This document shows positions 9,901 through 18,373 of a DNA stretch of 64,000 nt, one piece after another. The notes under the pieces are model-generated. The model worked only from the letters and a program-made list of their open reading frames with translations, had not been told where the DNA came from and did not search any database. Origin of the DNA: Streptomyces sp. NBC_01142 (GTDB taxonomy: Bacteria; Actinomycetota; Actinomycetes; Streptomycetales; Streptomycetaceae); contig NZ_JAPEOR010000001.1 of the NCBI RefSeq assembly GCF_026341125.1, forward strand, positions 992,001 through 1,056,000, in the 5' to 3' direction. The position numbers were made by a program, and so were the translations under genes. Each line of letters begins with the position of its first letter. The first letter of the stretch is position 1.

Positions 9901-10670
9901 TCGCCAACACCTGCGCACTCCAGTGGTTCCTGGGGCGCGAGGTGAAGGCGGATGCTCCCGCCACCGCCGCCCAGGGCTTCGGCAACGTCGTCCACGTACT
10001 CGCGGACGAGGTCGCCTCCGGGCAGACCCCCGCCGACCTCGCTGTTCTCATGGAGCGCCTCGACTCCGTCTGGAACGCCCTCGTCTTCGACGCACCCTGG
10101 AAGTCGCAGCAGGAGAAGGAGCACGCGCGCGTGGCGCTCGAACGCTTCCTGCGCTGGCACGTCATGGACCGCGGCGGCCGCGCCCCCGCCGCCACCGAGC
10201 ACGACTTCGACGTGACGCTCGAAGCCGGTGAGTACGCGGTACGGATCCGTGGCTCCATGGACCGCGTCGAGCGGGACGAACACGGCCGCGCGTACGTCGT
10301 CGACTTCAAGACCGGCAAGCAGGCGCCCACCAGGGACGAGGTCGCGCGCCACCCCCAGCTCGCCGTCTACCAGCTCGCCGTGCGCGAGGGGGCGGTCGAC
10401 GAGGCCTTCGACGGCCGGCGCCCGGAGCCCGGCGGCGCCGAACTCGTACAGCTGCGCCAGGCTGCCGCCAAGAAGGAGGGCGGCGACGACTTCCCCAAGA
10501 TTCAGGCCCAGGAACCCCTCTCCGGCGAATGGGTCGGAGATCTGCTCGCCACCGCCGCCGGACGCGTACTCGACGAACGCTTCACGCCGGCCAGCGGGCA
10601 GCACTGCACCCACTGTTCCTTCCGCGCCTCGTGCAGCGTGCAGCCGGAAGGCCGCCAAATAGTGGAATGA
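6981..10670 (+). CDS. adnA: AdnA-like UvrD helicase-nuclease subunit
   Basis: 1229-residue SF1A helicase fused to a RecB-type nuclease, expected to pair with the second helicase-nuclease at 11993 in the actinobacterial AdnAB complex that resects double-strand breaks. Visible: Walker A LAGPGTGKTTT (about 58-68), FSRKAA motif Ia, motif II DEYQDTDPAQ (about 264), motif V TAHRSKGLEW (about 782), nuclease core VVDFKTGKQ (about 1106) and a cysteine set Cys about 977 plus CTHCSFRASC near the C-terminus, the C-x2-C-x5-C arrangement of Fe-S nuclease domains. It is longer than the mycobacterial homologue because of a low-complexity insert (about 450-600) with Glu-Pro/Asp-Pro tandem repeats. The start is a GTG. 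The A/B assignment rests on gene order (first = AdnA in mycobacteria). Confidence 0.85.
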   Translation: MSSSSTTGRTTYQHQVRRRSPGAYRLVRTPPGPVDPPLLDATQRTVVDHRHGPLLVLAGPGTGKTTTLVEAVAARVAKGADPERILVLTFSRKAAVELRDRMALRLGGAHGPQATTFHSFCYALVRAHQDADLFSEPLRLLSGPEQDVAVRELLAGQLDLEGEGLARHQWPDELRACLTTRGFADEVRAVLARSRELGLGPDSLARFAARTGRPDWGAAASFLAEYLDVLDMQGVLDYAELVHRAVLLAERIGAPHHFPYDAVFVDEYQDTDPAQVRLLQALAGQGRTLVAFGDPDQSIYAFRGADVNGILDFPDAFRHADGRPSGVEVLTTSRRSGAELLASTRLLTRRMPLTRLPSEKVRAHRELTAVREGGRVETYTYPTASTELDNIADILRRAHLEEGVPWNEMAVLVRAGGRTIPSLRRALTSAGVPLETDGDDVPLRHEPAVSPLLTALRAVASAATRPQPEAPPTPGAGLSGTGLSGTGLSDVLSTQDARLDRAGTEAEVLGALSATSSAGAAAGGSGASAVVLSAASGADGAGAAAAKEEPELTAEPKPDPDPEPEPEPVPEPKPDPDPEPEPEPVPEPKPDPDPEPASTPTPDRAPWLSTETALILLASPLGGMDAADLRRLGRALRDEERAGGNRVPPPSDQLLARALAEPERLVAHDPAYARGAQRLGALLRKARELLEGGGTAEEALWQLWDGTPWPQRLERAALRGGAPGRNADRDLDAVCALFDNAARAEERTGGRGALNFLEELDAQDIAADTLAKRSVRPDAVRLMTAHRSKGLEWSLVVVAGVQEGLWPDLRRRGSLLEADRIGRDGLAEPLTPGALLAEERRLFYVAATRARDRLVVTAVKAPADDGDQPSRFLTELGTEPKDVTGRPRRPLAVAALVAELRATTVDPQASEALRDAAAHRLARLAALTDEEGQPLVPAAHPYRWWGLYDPTHSAIPLRDRNQPVTLSGSALDQLANTCALQWFLGREVKADAPATAAQGFGNVVHVLADEVASGQTPADLAVLMERLDSVWNALVFDAPWKSQQEKEHARVALERFLRWHVMDRGGRAPAATEHDFDVTLEAGEYAVRIRGSMDRVERDEHGRAYVVDFKTGKQAPTRDEVARHPQLAVYQLAVREGAVDEAFDGRRPEPGGAELVQLRQAAAKKEGGDDFPKIQAQEPLSGEWVGDLLATAAGRVLDERFTPASGQHCTHCSFRASCSVQPEGRQIVE
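8643..8770 (+). repeat. 48-bp in-frame tandem repeat inside adnA
   Basis: Units start at 8643, 8691 and 8739 (two full and one partial), each encoding about 16 residues of the type EPKPDPDPEPEPEPVP. Just upstream, near 8411-8450, a shorter GLSGT repeat occurs twice. The insert separates helicase motifs IV and V and is probably a flexible acidic Pro-rich linker. The copy number is likely to vary between strains. Confidence 0.85.
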
Positions 10671-10779
10671 TCGGTGTTTTGCCACACTTCGTCACCTTTT
10701 ATTGCATCCAATGAAGGTCCACGGCCGTCGCATCGGCATGCGACGGCAAGACGGCAAGCGGATCTGCAAGGGGAGACAC

Positions 10780-11913
10780 ATGGCGGCCAAACGGAAGTCC
10801 CTGCTGGCGGCGGTGGTCTGCGCGACCGCGACTGCAACCGCGACCGCCGCGCTGGCGGGCTGCTCCACTGACGGTGACATCAAGGCCAAGAGCGGCTCCG
10901 AGGAGATGAAGAAGGCTCCGCCGGCCGCCGCCAAGGCTACGGCCGACCCGCTCGCGGGCCTGACCGCCGATCAGATCGCCGAGAAGGCGGTCGCGGCCAC
11001 CAAGGCGGCCCGTTCCGTCAGGATGACGGGCCAGATCAAGAGCGACGAAATGCTGATGTCTGTCGACCTCGCGGTGGACAACCGGAATACGTGTACGGGC
11101 AAGCTGGGCATCGAGGGCGGCAGGGCAGAGCTGCGCCAGGTCGACAAGGCCATGTACATGAAGGCCGACGAGAAGTTCTGGCATGCCTCGCTCGCCCAGA
11201 ACGGCTCCGCCGTCCCGGGGGGCGACAGTGCGGTCAACCTGCTGAAGGGCCGCTGGATCAAGATGCCGGCGGGCAGCGCGAAGGACATGGGCGGAATCTG
11301 TGACCTCAAGGCGATGCTCGCCGAGATGGACAGGACGAAGTCGGACCGCAAGGGGATGGTCAAGGGGCCGGACGCCGAGGTCGCAGGCCGGCCCGCGACG
11401 ACCCTGGTGAAGAAGGAGGCCGACGAGACGACGACCTTGTACGTGGCCAAGGAAGGTGAGCCGTACCTGCTGAAGGTGGTCAAAACCGGCGGCGACGAGC
11501 CCGGCACGATGGTTTTCACCGACTACAACAAGCCGGTGAAGGCCGTGGCCCCACCGGCGGGCGAGGTCGTGGACCTGGGGAATCCGGCTGCGGGCCCGGA
11601 CGCCGGCGGTGGCACGGGCTCGGACACCGACTCGGAAACGGGCACCGGCCCGGACACAGGCATCGACCCGGACTCGGACGTCGGCTCGGACGTCGGTTCG
11701 GACGTCGGTTCGGACGTCGGTCCGGAAACGGGCACCGACCCGGACGCCGACTCGGAAACGGGCACCGACCCGGACGCCGGCACGGACACAGGCACGGACA
11801 CCGGCATCGACCCGGACTCGGACACCGACCCGGGCACAGAAGCGGACACGGGCACGGATCCGGGCACGGACACAGGCACCGGTCCGGGCACGGACACAGG
11901 CACCGGCAGCTGA
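10780..11913 (+). CDS. LppX/LprG-like lipoprotein with acidic Gly/Thr/Asp-rich tail
   Basis: 377 residues from the ATG at 10780, chosen because AAGGGGAG lies 3-10 bp upstream and the signal peptide starts there. The lipobox is ALAGC. The middle (about 65-265) is beta-rich with LppX/LprAFG-like features (VRMTGQIKSDEMLMSVDLAV, MYMKADEKFWHASL). The last 110 residues are a repetitive tail of GTDPD, GSDV and ETGTDPD units, unusual for a lipoprotein and perhaps a wall-spanning spacer. The gene lies between the two Adn genes and has its own hairpin after the stop. Function unknown; the LppX fold carries lipids in mycobacteria, which is only an analogy here. Confidence 0.72.
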   Translation: MAAKRKSLLAAVVCATATATATAALAGCSTDGDIKAKSGSEEMKKAPPAAAKATADPLAGLTADQIAEKAVAATKAARSVRMTGQIKSDEMLMSVDLAVDNRNTCTGKLGIEGGRAELRQVDKAMYMKADEKFWHASLAQNGSAVPGGDSAVNLLKGRWIKMPAGSAKDMGGICDLKAMLAEMDRTKSDRKGMVKGPDAEVAGRPATTLVKKEADETTTLYVAKEGEPYLLKVVKTGGDEPGTMVFTDYNKPVKAVAPPAGEVVDLGNPAAGPDAGGGTGSDTDSETGTGPDTGIDPDSDVGSDVGSDVGSDVGPETGTDPDADSETGTDPDAGTDTGTDTGIDPDSDTDPGTEADTGTDPGTDTGTGPGTDTGTGS

Positions 11914-11949
11914 CCGCCGCTGACAGCTGCTGAAATGCTTTCGAGGCCG

Positions 11950-11979
11950 ATGGGGACCCGCACTGTCAGTGGTCCCCAT
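11950..11979 (+). terminator. Stem-loop after lipoprotein gene
   Basis: Perfect 9-bp inverted repeat ATGGGGACC / GGTCCCCAT with a 12-nt loop, 36 bp after the lipoprotein stop. It has no long T tract, which is common in Streptomyces. It overlaps the upstream GTG at 11969, which argues that adnB starts at 11993. Confidence 0.6.
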
Positions 11980-11992
11980 TAGCCTCTTTGAG

Positions 11993-14900
11993 GTGACCGC
12001 ACGCATCACCGACCCCGAGCAGCTCAAAGAGCTCCTCGGCATCCCCTTCACCCCGGAGCAGACGGCCTGCATCATCGCGCCGCCCGCCCCGCAGGTCATC
12101 GTGGCCGGAGCCGGGTCGGGGAAGACGACGGTGATGGCCGCGCGGGTGGTGTGGCTCGTCGGGACCGGCCAGGTCGCCCCCGAGCAGGTCCTCGGCCTCA
12201 CCTTCACCAACAAGGCCGCGGGCGAGCTCGCCGAGCGCGTGCGCAATGCACTCGTACGAGCCGGAGTGACGGACCCGGACGTCATCGACCCGGACAACCC
12301 CCCGGGCGAGCCGCGCATCTCGACGTACCACGCCTTCGCCGGACAGCTCCTCACCGACCACGGGCTGCGGATAGGCCTGGAGCCGACCGCGCGCCTGCTC
12401 GCCGACGCCACCCGCTACCAGCTCGCCGCGCGCGTGCTGCGCGAAGCGCCGGGGCCGTACCCCACGCTGACCAAGTCCTTCCCCTCCCTCGTCAGTGACC
12501 TGCTCGCGCTCGACTCCGAGCTGGCGGAGCATCTCGTGCGCCCCGAGCAGCTCGGCGCGTACGACTCCGATCTGCTGCACACCCTGGAGAGCACCAGGCT
12601 CAGCAACGCCGAGCTGCGCAAGGTCCCCGAGGCGGCCGCCGCACGCCGTGAGCTGCTCGAGCTGACCGTCCGCTATCGCGAGGCCAAACGCACCCGCGAT
12701 CTTCTCGACTTCGGCGACCAGATCGCCCTCTCCGCCGAGCTCGCCCTCACCCGCCCCGAGGTCGGCACCATCCTGCGGGACGAGTTCCGGGTCGTCCTGC
12801 TCGACGAGTACCAGGACACATCGGTGGCCCAACGGCTGCTTCTGTCCGGCCTGTTCGGCCAGGGAACCGGCCACGCCGTGACCGCGGTCGGCGACCCCTG
12901 CCAGGCCATTTACGGCTGGCGCGGGGCGTCCGTCGCCAACCTGGACGACTTCCCGACGCACTTCGCGTACGCCGACGGCAGGCCTGCCGCCCGGTTCTCG
13001 CTCAGCGAGAACCGCCGCAGCGGCGGCCGTCTCCTCGCCCTCGCCAACGGCCTGGCCGAACCCCTGCGCGCCATGCACAAGGGCGTCGATGCCCTGCGCC
13101 CCGCACCCGGCGCCGAGCGTGACGGGTCCGTCCGTATCGCCCTCCTCCCCACCCACGCGGAGGAGATCGCATGGCTCGCCGACTCCATCGCGCACCTCGT
13201 GCGTACGGGCAAGGAGCCCGGCGAGATCGCGGTCCTGTGCCGTACGGCGGGCGACTTCCCCGAGATCCAGGGCGCGCTGGTCGCGCGGGACATTCCGGTC
13301 GAGGTCGTCGGCCTGTCCGGGCTGCTGCACCTGCCCGAGGTGGCCGACCTGGTCGCCATGTGCGAGGTCCTGCAGGATCCGGGGGCCAACGCCTCGCTCG
13401 TACGTCTGCTCACCGGACCGCGCTGGCGGATCGGCCCGCGCGACCTGGCGCTGCTCGGCCGCCGGGCCCGGCTCCTGGTCCACCGCACCTCGCCCGGCGG
13501 GACGGACCCGGACGAACGACTGGCCGCGGCCGTCGAGGGCACCGACCCGGCCGAGGTCATCTCGCTCGCCGACGCGCTCGACACCTTCCTGGAGTCGGCG
13601 GGCGGCGAGGACGACGGCCTCCCGTTCTCCGCCGACGCCCGGGTCCGCTTCGCCCGCCTTGCCGCCGAACTGCGCGAGCTGCGCCGCTCACTGGCCGACC
13701 CCCTGATGGACGTCCTGCACCGCGTCCTGGCCACCACCGGCCTGGAGGTCGAGCTCTCCGCCTCCCCGCACGCCCTGGCAGCGCGCCGCCGCGAGACACT
13801 CGGTAACTTCCTGGACACCGCGGCCGGGTTCGCCGCGCTGGACGGGGAGGCGTCGCTGCTCGCCTTCCTCGCGTTCCTGCGCACCGCCGCGCAGTACGAA
13901 AAGGGCCTGGACAATGCCCTGCCCGGCGGCGAGAACACCGTCAAGGTCCTGACGGCCCACAAGTCCAAGGGCCTGGAATGGGATGTCGTCGCCGTCCCGG
14001 GACTGGTTGCCAAGCACTTCCCGAACGACCAGGCACGCGAGGCCTGGACCTCCCAGTCCAAGGTCCTGCCGCACGCGCTGCGGGGCGACGCGGCGACCCT
14101 CCCGGACGTCGCGTCCTGGGACGCGCAGGGGCTCAAGGCCTTCAAGGAGTCGATGAAGGACCACCAGCACACCGAGGAACTGCGCCTCGGCTACGTCACC
14201 TTCACCCGCCCCCGCTCGCTGCTCCTGGGCTCCGCCCACTGGTGGGGCCCGACCCAGAAGCGCCGACGGGGCCCGTCGCCGTTCCTCCAGGCGCTGTACG
14301 ACCACTGCGCGGCGGGCTTCGGCGAGATCGAGGTCTGGGCGGACGAGCCGGCGGAGGACGCGGAGAACCCGGCCCTGCACGCAACGACGGCAGACCACGC
14401 CTGGCCCCTCCCGCTCGACGAAACCTCCCTCGCCCACCGCCGCAAGGCGGCGGACACAGTCCTCTCCTACCTGTCCGGCCTGACCTCGGCCCCGCTCCAG
14501 GAGGAGCCCCAGGAGGTCGCGGACCTGTCGGAGTGGGCCGACTGGGACGAGGAGCCGTTCCCGGATGACGAGCCGTTCCTGGATGACGAGCCCGAGCCCG
14601 AGCACCGCCACGGCGACGAACCGGACCCGTGGGACACCCCCGAAGTCCCGGCACAGCGGGCACATGAGCTCCCGGCCGGGGCGGCGGGTGGCGGGTCGTG
14701 GGAGGAGTGGGACGCCCCCGAGGCCCGAGCTGAGCGGGGAGGCGAGTTCGTGGCCGGGGACGCCGACCGGCACGGGCTCCCGCCCGGAGACGGGCGGAGC
14801 CCGGCCTCGCCGCCGCATCAGCGCCGCGAAGTCCGCGCTTCCGGCGGTGCGGGGCGCCTGCCCCACGCCTCCTCCTCCCCTCGGGGCCCGGGGAACCTGC

Positions 14901-15769
14901 CCCCCGGAGCCGAAGGCTCCGGGGGTGTGGGGGCGTCAGCACCCGCGGTCACCTCACCCTCCCGGGGGGCCGGGGGCCCGCCTCCGGTTTCGGGAAGGGG
15001 CGGGGTGGGGGAACACCTCCCGCACCCCGAAGAGGCCCGCACCATCGCCTCCTGGGACCGGGACCTCGACGCCCTCGCCGGCGAGCTTCGCCGTACCCGC
15101 GCCACCGTCCGCGACGTACTCGTACCGCCCTCGCTCTCCGCCTCCCAGCTGCTGCGCCTCGCCGCCGATCCCGACGGCTTCGCCCAGGAGCTGGCACGCC
15201 CCATGCCGCAGCCACCGCAGCCCGCAGCCCGCCGCGGCACCCGGTTCCACGCATGGGTGGAGTCACGGTTCGAGGAGCTGCCGCTTCCGATGCTCGGCCC
15301 GGACGAGCTGCCCGGCGGCGAGGCCGACGACCCCGAGATCGCGGACGAGCGCGATCTTGCCGCGCTCAAGGAGGCCTTCGAGCGCACCCCGTACGCCCGC
15401 CGTACCCCCCACCGGGTGGAGTTCCCCTTCCAGCTCACCCTCGCCGGCCGGATCATCCGGGGCCGTATCGACGCCGTCTACCGCACCGCCACCACCGCCA
15501 CAGGTGATCCAAGTGACGCCCACGCGTACACGTACGAGATCGTCGACTGGAAGACCAGCCGGACCCGTACCGCCGACCCCCTCCAGCTCGCTGTCTACCG
15601 CCTCGCCTGGGCCGAACTGCACGGCATCCCCCTCGACGCCGTCACCGCCACCTTCGTCTACGTGCGCAGTGGGGAGGCCGTCAGCCCCGACGCCCTCCCG
15701 GGCCGTGCCGATCTTGAGCGCATCCTGCTGGGCGAGACGGCCGACGGGGCAGCCGTCGAGGCCCGTTAG
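11993..15769 (+). CDS. adnB: AdnB-like UvrD helicase-nuclease subunit
   Basis: 1258 residues from the GTG at 11993 (VTARITDPEQ); an in-frame GTG at 11969 lies inside a hairpin and is less likely. SF1A helicase motifs: Walker A VAGAGSGKTTV (about 37-47), LTFTNKAAGE, motif II DEYQDTSVAQ (about 271), ENRRSGG, and TAHKSKGLEW (about 655). The C-terminal RecB-like nuclease has YEIVDWKTSRTR (about 1182) and LQLAVYRLAW. Expected partner of the AdnA-like protein in break resection. A linker at about 860-1010, between helicase and nuclease, is acidic and then Gly/Pro/Ser-rich and encoded by sequence that resembles intergenic repeats. The stop is 10 bp before the next gene. Confidence 0.85.
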   Translation: MTARITDPEQLKELLGIPFTPEQTACIIAPPAPQVIVAGAGSGKTTVMAARVVWLVGTGQVAPEQVLGLTFTNKAAGELAERVRNALVRAGVTDPDVIDPDNPPGEPRISTYHAFAGQLLTDHGLRIGLEPTARLLADATRYQLAARVLREAPGPYPTLTKSFPSLVSDLLALDSELAEHLVRPEQLGAYDSDLLHTLESTRLSNAELRKVPEAAAARRELLELTVRYREAKRTRDLLDFGDQIALSAELALTRPEVGTILRDEFRVVLLDEYQDTSVAQRLLLSGLFGQGTGHAVTAVGDPCQAIYGWRGASVANLDDFPTHFAYADGRPAARFSLSENRRSGGRLLALANGLAEPLRAMHKGVDALRPAPGAERDGSVRIALLPTHAEEIAWLADSIAHLVRTGKEPGEIAVLCRTAGDFPEIQGALVARDIPVEVVGLSGLLHLPEVADLVAMCEVLQDPGANASLVRLLTGPRWRIGPRDLALLGRRARLLVHRTSPGGTDPDERLAAAVEGTDPAEVISLADALDTFLESAGGEDDGLPFSADARVRFARLAAELRELRRSLADPLMDVLHRVLATTGLEVELSASPHALAARRRETLGNFLDTAAGFAALDGEASLLAFLAFLRTAAQYEKGLDNALPGGENTVKVLTAHKSKGLEWDVVAVPGLVAKHFPNDQAREAWTSQSKVLPHALRGDAATLPDVASWDAQGLKAFKESMKDHQHTEELRLGYVTFTRPRSLLLGSAHWWGPTQKRRRGPSPFLQALYDHCAAGFGEIEVWADEPAEDAENPALHATTADHAWPLPLDETSLAHRRKAADTVLSYLSGLTSAPLQEEPQEVADLSEWADWDEEPFPDDEPFLDDEPEPEHRHGDEPDPWDTPEVPAQRAHELPAGAAGGGSWEEWDAPEARAERGGEFVAGDADRHGLPPGDGRSPASPPHQRREVRASGGAGRLPHASSSPRGPGNLPPGAEGSGGVGASAPAVTSPSRGAGGPPPVSGRGGVGEHLPHPEEARTIASWDRDLDALAGELRRTRATVRDVLVPPSLSASQLLRLAADPDGFAQELARPMPQPPQPAARRGTRFHAWVESRFEELPLPMLGPDELPGGEADDPEIADERDLAALKEAFERTPYARRTPHRVEFPFQLTLAGRIIRGRIDAVYRTATTATGDPSDAHAYTYEIVDWKTSRTRTADPLQLAVYRLAWAELHGIPLDAVTATFVYVRSGEAVSPDALPGRADLERILLGETADGAAVEAR
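14860..15012 (-). repeat. Intergenic-type repeat inserted in-frame in adnB linker
   Basis: It contains a perfect 11-bp stem-loop CCCCCGGAGCC-GAA-GGCTCCGGGGG (14901-14925) and, in reverse orientation, the 14-mer CCCGCCCCTTCCCG (14991-15004) that also occurs after three genes in the window (34687, 50667, 54370). The flanking bases match too: the sequence ACCGGAGGC..GCCCCC follows the 14-mer here and ACTGGAGGC..GCCCCC follows it at 34687. Translated in the adnB frame it gives a Gly/Pro/Ser-rich spacer. Confidence 0.75.
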
Positions 15770-15779
15770 GCTCAGGAGC

Positions 15780-17177
15780 ATGAGCGACACCCCGGACAGC
15801 GTGGTCCGTACGTACATCGAGCAGCACCGCGCAGCCTTCCTCGGCGACCTCGCCGACTGGCTGCGCATACCGTCCGTGTCGGCCCAGCCCGACCATGACG
15901 CGGATGTACGGCGCAGCGCCGACTGGCTCGCGGTCAAGCTCAAGGAGACCGGCTTCCCGGTCACCGAGATCTGGGAGACTCCCGGCGCCCCCGCCGTCTT
16001 CGCCGAGTGGCCGTCCGACGACCCGGACGCCCCCACCGTGCTGGTCTACGGCCACCACGACGTACAGCCGGCCGCCCGCGAGGACGGCTGGCACACCGAC
16101 CCCTTCGAGCCGCAGATCATCGACGGCCGGATGTACGGCCGCGGCGCGGCGGACGACAAGGGCCAGGTCTTCTTCCACACCCTGGGTGTACGGGCCCACC
16201 TTGCCGCCACCGGGCGCACTGCCCCCGCGGTCAGCCTCAAGCTGCTGATCGAGGGCGAGGAGGAGTCCGGCTCCCCGAACTTCCGCGCCCTGGCCGAGGC
16301 CAACGCCGCCCGTCTCGCCGCCGACGCCGTGATCGTCTCGGACACCGGCATGTGGTCCGAGACGACCCCCACCGTCTGCACGGGCATGCGCGGCCTCGCG
16401 GACTGCGAGATCACGATGTACGGCCCCGACCAGGACATCCACTCCGGTTCCTTCGGCGGCGCGGTGCCCAACCCGGCCACCGTCGCCGCCCGCCTCGTCG
16501 CGGCACTGCACGACACCGACGAGCGCGTCACGATCCCGGGCTTCTACGACGGCATCGCACCGCTCACCGACGCCGAGCGCGAGCTCTTCGCCGAGCTCCC
16601 CTTCGACGAGGCGTCCTGGCTGACCACCGCCAGATCGCACGGCACGCTCGGCGAGGCCGGCTACTCCACGCTCGAGCGCATCTGGGCCCGCCCGACCGCG
16701 GAGCTCAACGGCATCGGCGGCGGCTACCAGGGCCCCGGCGGCAAGACGATCGTCCCGTCCTCCGCCCAGCTGAAGCTCACCTTCCGTCTCGTCGCGGGCC
16801 AGGACCCGGAGAAGGTCGAGCACGCCGTCCGCGACTGGGTCGGAGCCCACGTCCCCGCCGGAATCCGCCACGAGATCACCTTCGGGGCGTCGACCCGCCC
16901 CTGCCTGACCCCGCTGGACCACCCGGCGTTGCAGTCGGTCGTACGGGCCATGAGCCGGGCCTTCGACGGGCAGAAGATCCGCTTCACCCGTGAGGGCGGT
17001 TCGGGACCCGCCGCCGACCTCCAGGACGTACTGGACGCGCCCGTGCTCTTCCTGGGTATCTCCGTACCGTCCGACGGCTGGCACGCACCCAACGAGAAGG
17101 TCGAGCTGGACCTGCTCCTCAAGGGTGCGGAGACGACCGCCCATCTGTGGGGCGACCTCGCCGCCGCACTCCGCTGA
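15780..17177 (+). CDS. M20 family metallodipeptidase
   Basis: 465-residue zinc peptidase of the M20 dipeptidase group (CNDP/DapE-like), cytoplasmic, hydrolysing short peptides. Metal and catalytic motifs: YGHHDVQP (His92, Asp94), GAADDKGQ (Asp125-126), LIEGEEESGSPN (Glu160-161) and DTGMW. The lid or dimerisation domain is recognisable by DIHSGSFGGAVPNP. Length is normal. ATG at 15780 with GGAG (15775-15778) very close, 10 bp after the adnB stop, so it may be co-transcribed with adnB. Confidence 0.88.
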   Translation: MSDTPDSVVRTYIEQHRAAFLGDLADWLRIPSVSAQPDHDADVRRSADWLAVKLKETGFPVTEIWETPGAPAVFAEWPSDDPDAPTVLVYGHHDVQPAAREDGWHTDPFEPQIIDGRMYGRGAADDKGQVFFHTLGVRAHLAATGRTAPAVSLKLLIEGEEESGSPNFRALAEANAARLAADAVIVSDTGMWSETTPTVCTGMRGLADCEITMYGPDQDIHSGSFGGAVPNPATVAARLVAALHDTDERVTIPGFYDGIAPLTDAERELFAELPFDEASWLTTARSHGTLGEAGYSTLERIWARPTAELNGIGGGYQGPGGKTIVPSSAQLKLTFRLVAGQDPEKVEHAVRDWVGAHVPAGIRHEITFGASTRPCLTPLDHPALQSVVRAMSRAFDGQKIRFTREGGSGPAADLQDVLDAPVLFLGISVPSDGWHAPNEKVELDLLLKGAETTAHLWGDLAAALR

Positions 17178-17215
17178 CCTGAAACCCAATCCACCCGGGG
17201 GAGTTGGAAGTACCT

Positions 17216-18172
17216 GTGAGCACCATCAGCAACGGCACCACGCACCGCCCGATCGGTCTCACCGTGCCGAGCGGCATCGACCGCGAGGCGCACCACCGCC
17301 TCGACGAGGCCTGGCTGGCGGCGGCGTGGAGCCACCCGACGACCCGGGTCTTCGTGGTCTCCGGCGGACAGGCACTGGTCGACGAACCCGCCGGCAGCAC
17401 AGACGGCCGCACCGAACTGGTCATGACCCCGGCCTTCGAGGCCCCCGTCACCGAGACCCACCGCTACTTCCTGGGCACGGACGAGGACGGGGTGCGCTAC
17501 TTCGCGCTCCAGAAGGACACCCTCCCCGGCCGTATGGACCAGTCGGCCCGCCCCGCCGGACTGCGTGAAGCCGGTCTGCTGCTCTCCCCCCGCGACGCGG
17601 GCCTGCTGGTCCACGCCGTCGCGCTGGAGAACTGGCAGCGGCTGCACCGCTTCTGCTCACGCTGCGGCGAGCGCACGGTCATCGCGGCCGCCGGTCACAT
17701 CCGCCGCTGCCAGGCGTGCGGCGCCGAGCACTACCCTCGTACCGACCCTGCCGTGATCATGCTCGTCACCGACGAGGAGGACCGCGCACTGCTGGGCCGC
17801 CAGGTGCACTGGCCGGAGGGCCGCTTCTCAACGCTCGCGGGCTTCGTCGAACCGGGCGAGTCGATCGAGCAGTCGGTGCGCCGCGAGGTCTGGGAGGAGG
17901 CGGGTGTCACGGTCGGCGAGGTCGAGTACATCGCCAGCCAGCCCTGGCCGTTCCCGTCCAGTCTGATGCTGGGTTTCATGGCACGGGCCACGTCCTCCGA
18001 GATCACGGTGGACGGGGAGGAGATCCAGGAAGCGCGCTGGTTCTCCCGGGAAGACCTGCGGGCCGCATTCGAGTCCGGCGAGGTGCTGCCTCCCTTCGGG
18101 ATCTCGATCGCGGCCCGTCTGATCGAGCTCTGGTACGGCAAGCCGCTCCCGAAGCCGGGAGAGCCGGCCTAG
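17216..18172 (+). CDS. nudC: NAD(+) diphosphatase / NAD-cap decapping Nudix hydrolase
   Basis: 318 residues. It cleaves NADH or NAD-capped RNA at the pyrophosphate. Zinc ribbon CSRCGERT and CQACGAEHYPRTDP (about 147-175), a full Nudix box GFVEPGESIEQSVRREVWEE (starting about 209) and the NudC-specific SQPWPFPSS (about 241). The chosen GTG (17216) follows GGGGGAG at 17196-17202; the N-terminal domain is the usual length. It sits 38 bp after the peptidase. The same gene follows adnB in mycobacteria (recalled as Rv3199c). Confidence 0.93.
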   Translation: MSTISNGTTHRPIGLTVPSGIDREAHHRLDEAWLAAAWSHPTTRVFVVSGGQALVDEPAGSTDGRTELVMTPAFEAPVTETHRYFLGTDEDGVRYFALQKDTLPGRMDQSARPAGLREAGLLLSPRDAGLLVHAVALENWQRLHRFCSRCGERTVIAAAGHIRRCQACGAEHYPRTDPAVIMLVTDEEDRALLGRQVHWPEGRFSTLAGFVEPGESIEQSVRREVWEEAGVTVGEVEYIASQPWPFPSSLMLGFMARATSSEITVDGEEIQEARWFSREDLRAAFESGEVLPPFGISIAARLIELWYGKPLPKPGEPA

Positions 18173-18182
18173 GGAGGTCGAC

Positions 18183-18305
18183 CGTCGAGGGGCGCGAGCG
18201 TCGAGGGGCGCGAGCGTCGCAGGGAGTGCGAGCAAGCCGGCGCTCGAGCGGGCGCCTCCCACAGAAGGCGTGCACCTCACCAGAACGTGTGCACCTCACC
18301 TCACT
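18183..18305. repeat. Short direct repeats after nudC
   Basis: The 200-bp gap between convergent nudC and the mycoredoxin gene holds two exact 16-bp tandem units (CGTCGAGGGGCGCGAG at 18183 and 18199, then a degenerate third) and two copies of GTGCACCTCACC. No gene is visible. Confidence 0.6.
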
Positions 18306-18336
18306 GCACCGCGCCCGACAGTACGGGGCACGCGAA

Positions 18337-18360
18337 AGCCCCCGCCCGTGGGCGGGGGCT
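18337..18360. terminator. Bidirectional terminator between nudC and mycoredoxin gene
   Basis: Perfect 11-bp stem AGCCCCCGCCC / GGGCGGGGGCT with a 2-nt loop, followed by CTTCTC on the plus strand and TTTCG on the minus strand. It lies between two convergent genes. Confidence 0.85.
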
Positions 18361-18373
18361 CTTCTCAGTGCGC

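Noticed and set aside
8553..10685. 710-codon minus-strand frame opposite adnA
   Set aside because: Shadow of the adnA third-position GC; no start signal or motif.
6981..15769. Two UvrD helicase-nucleases read as a phage-defence system
   Set aside because: Motifs and the conserved nudC-mrx1-uvrD2 context fit the housekeeping AdnAB repair complex.
14565..15779. Extension of the M20 peptidase reading frame back into adnB
   Set aside because: The extension overlaps adnB nuclease motifs out of frame; the ATG at 15780 has a ribosome site and fits family length.
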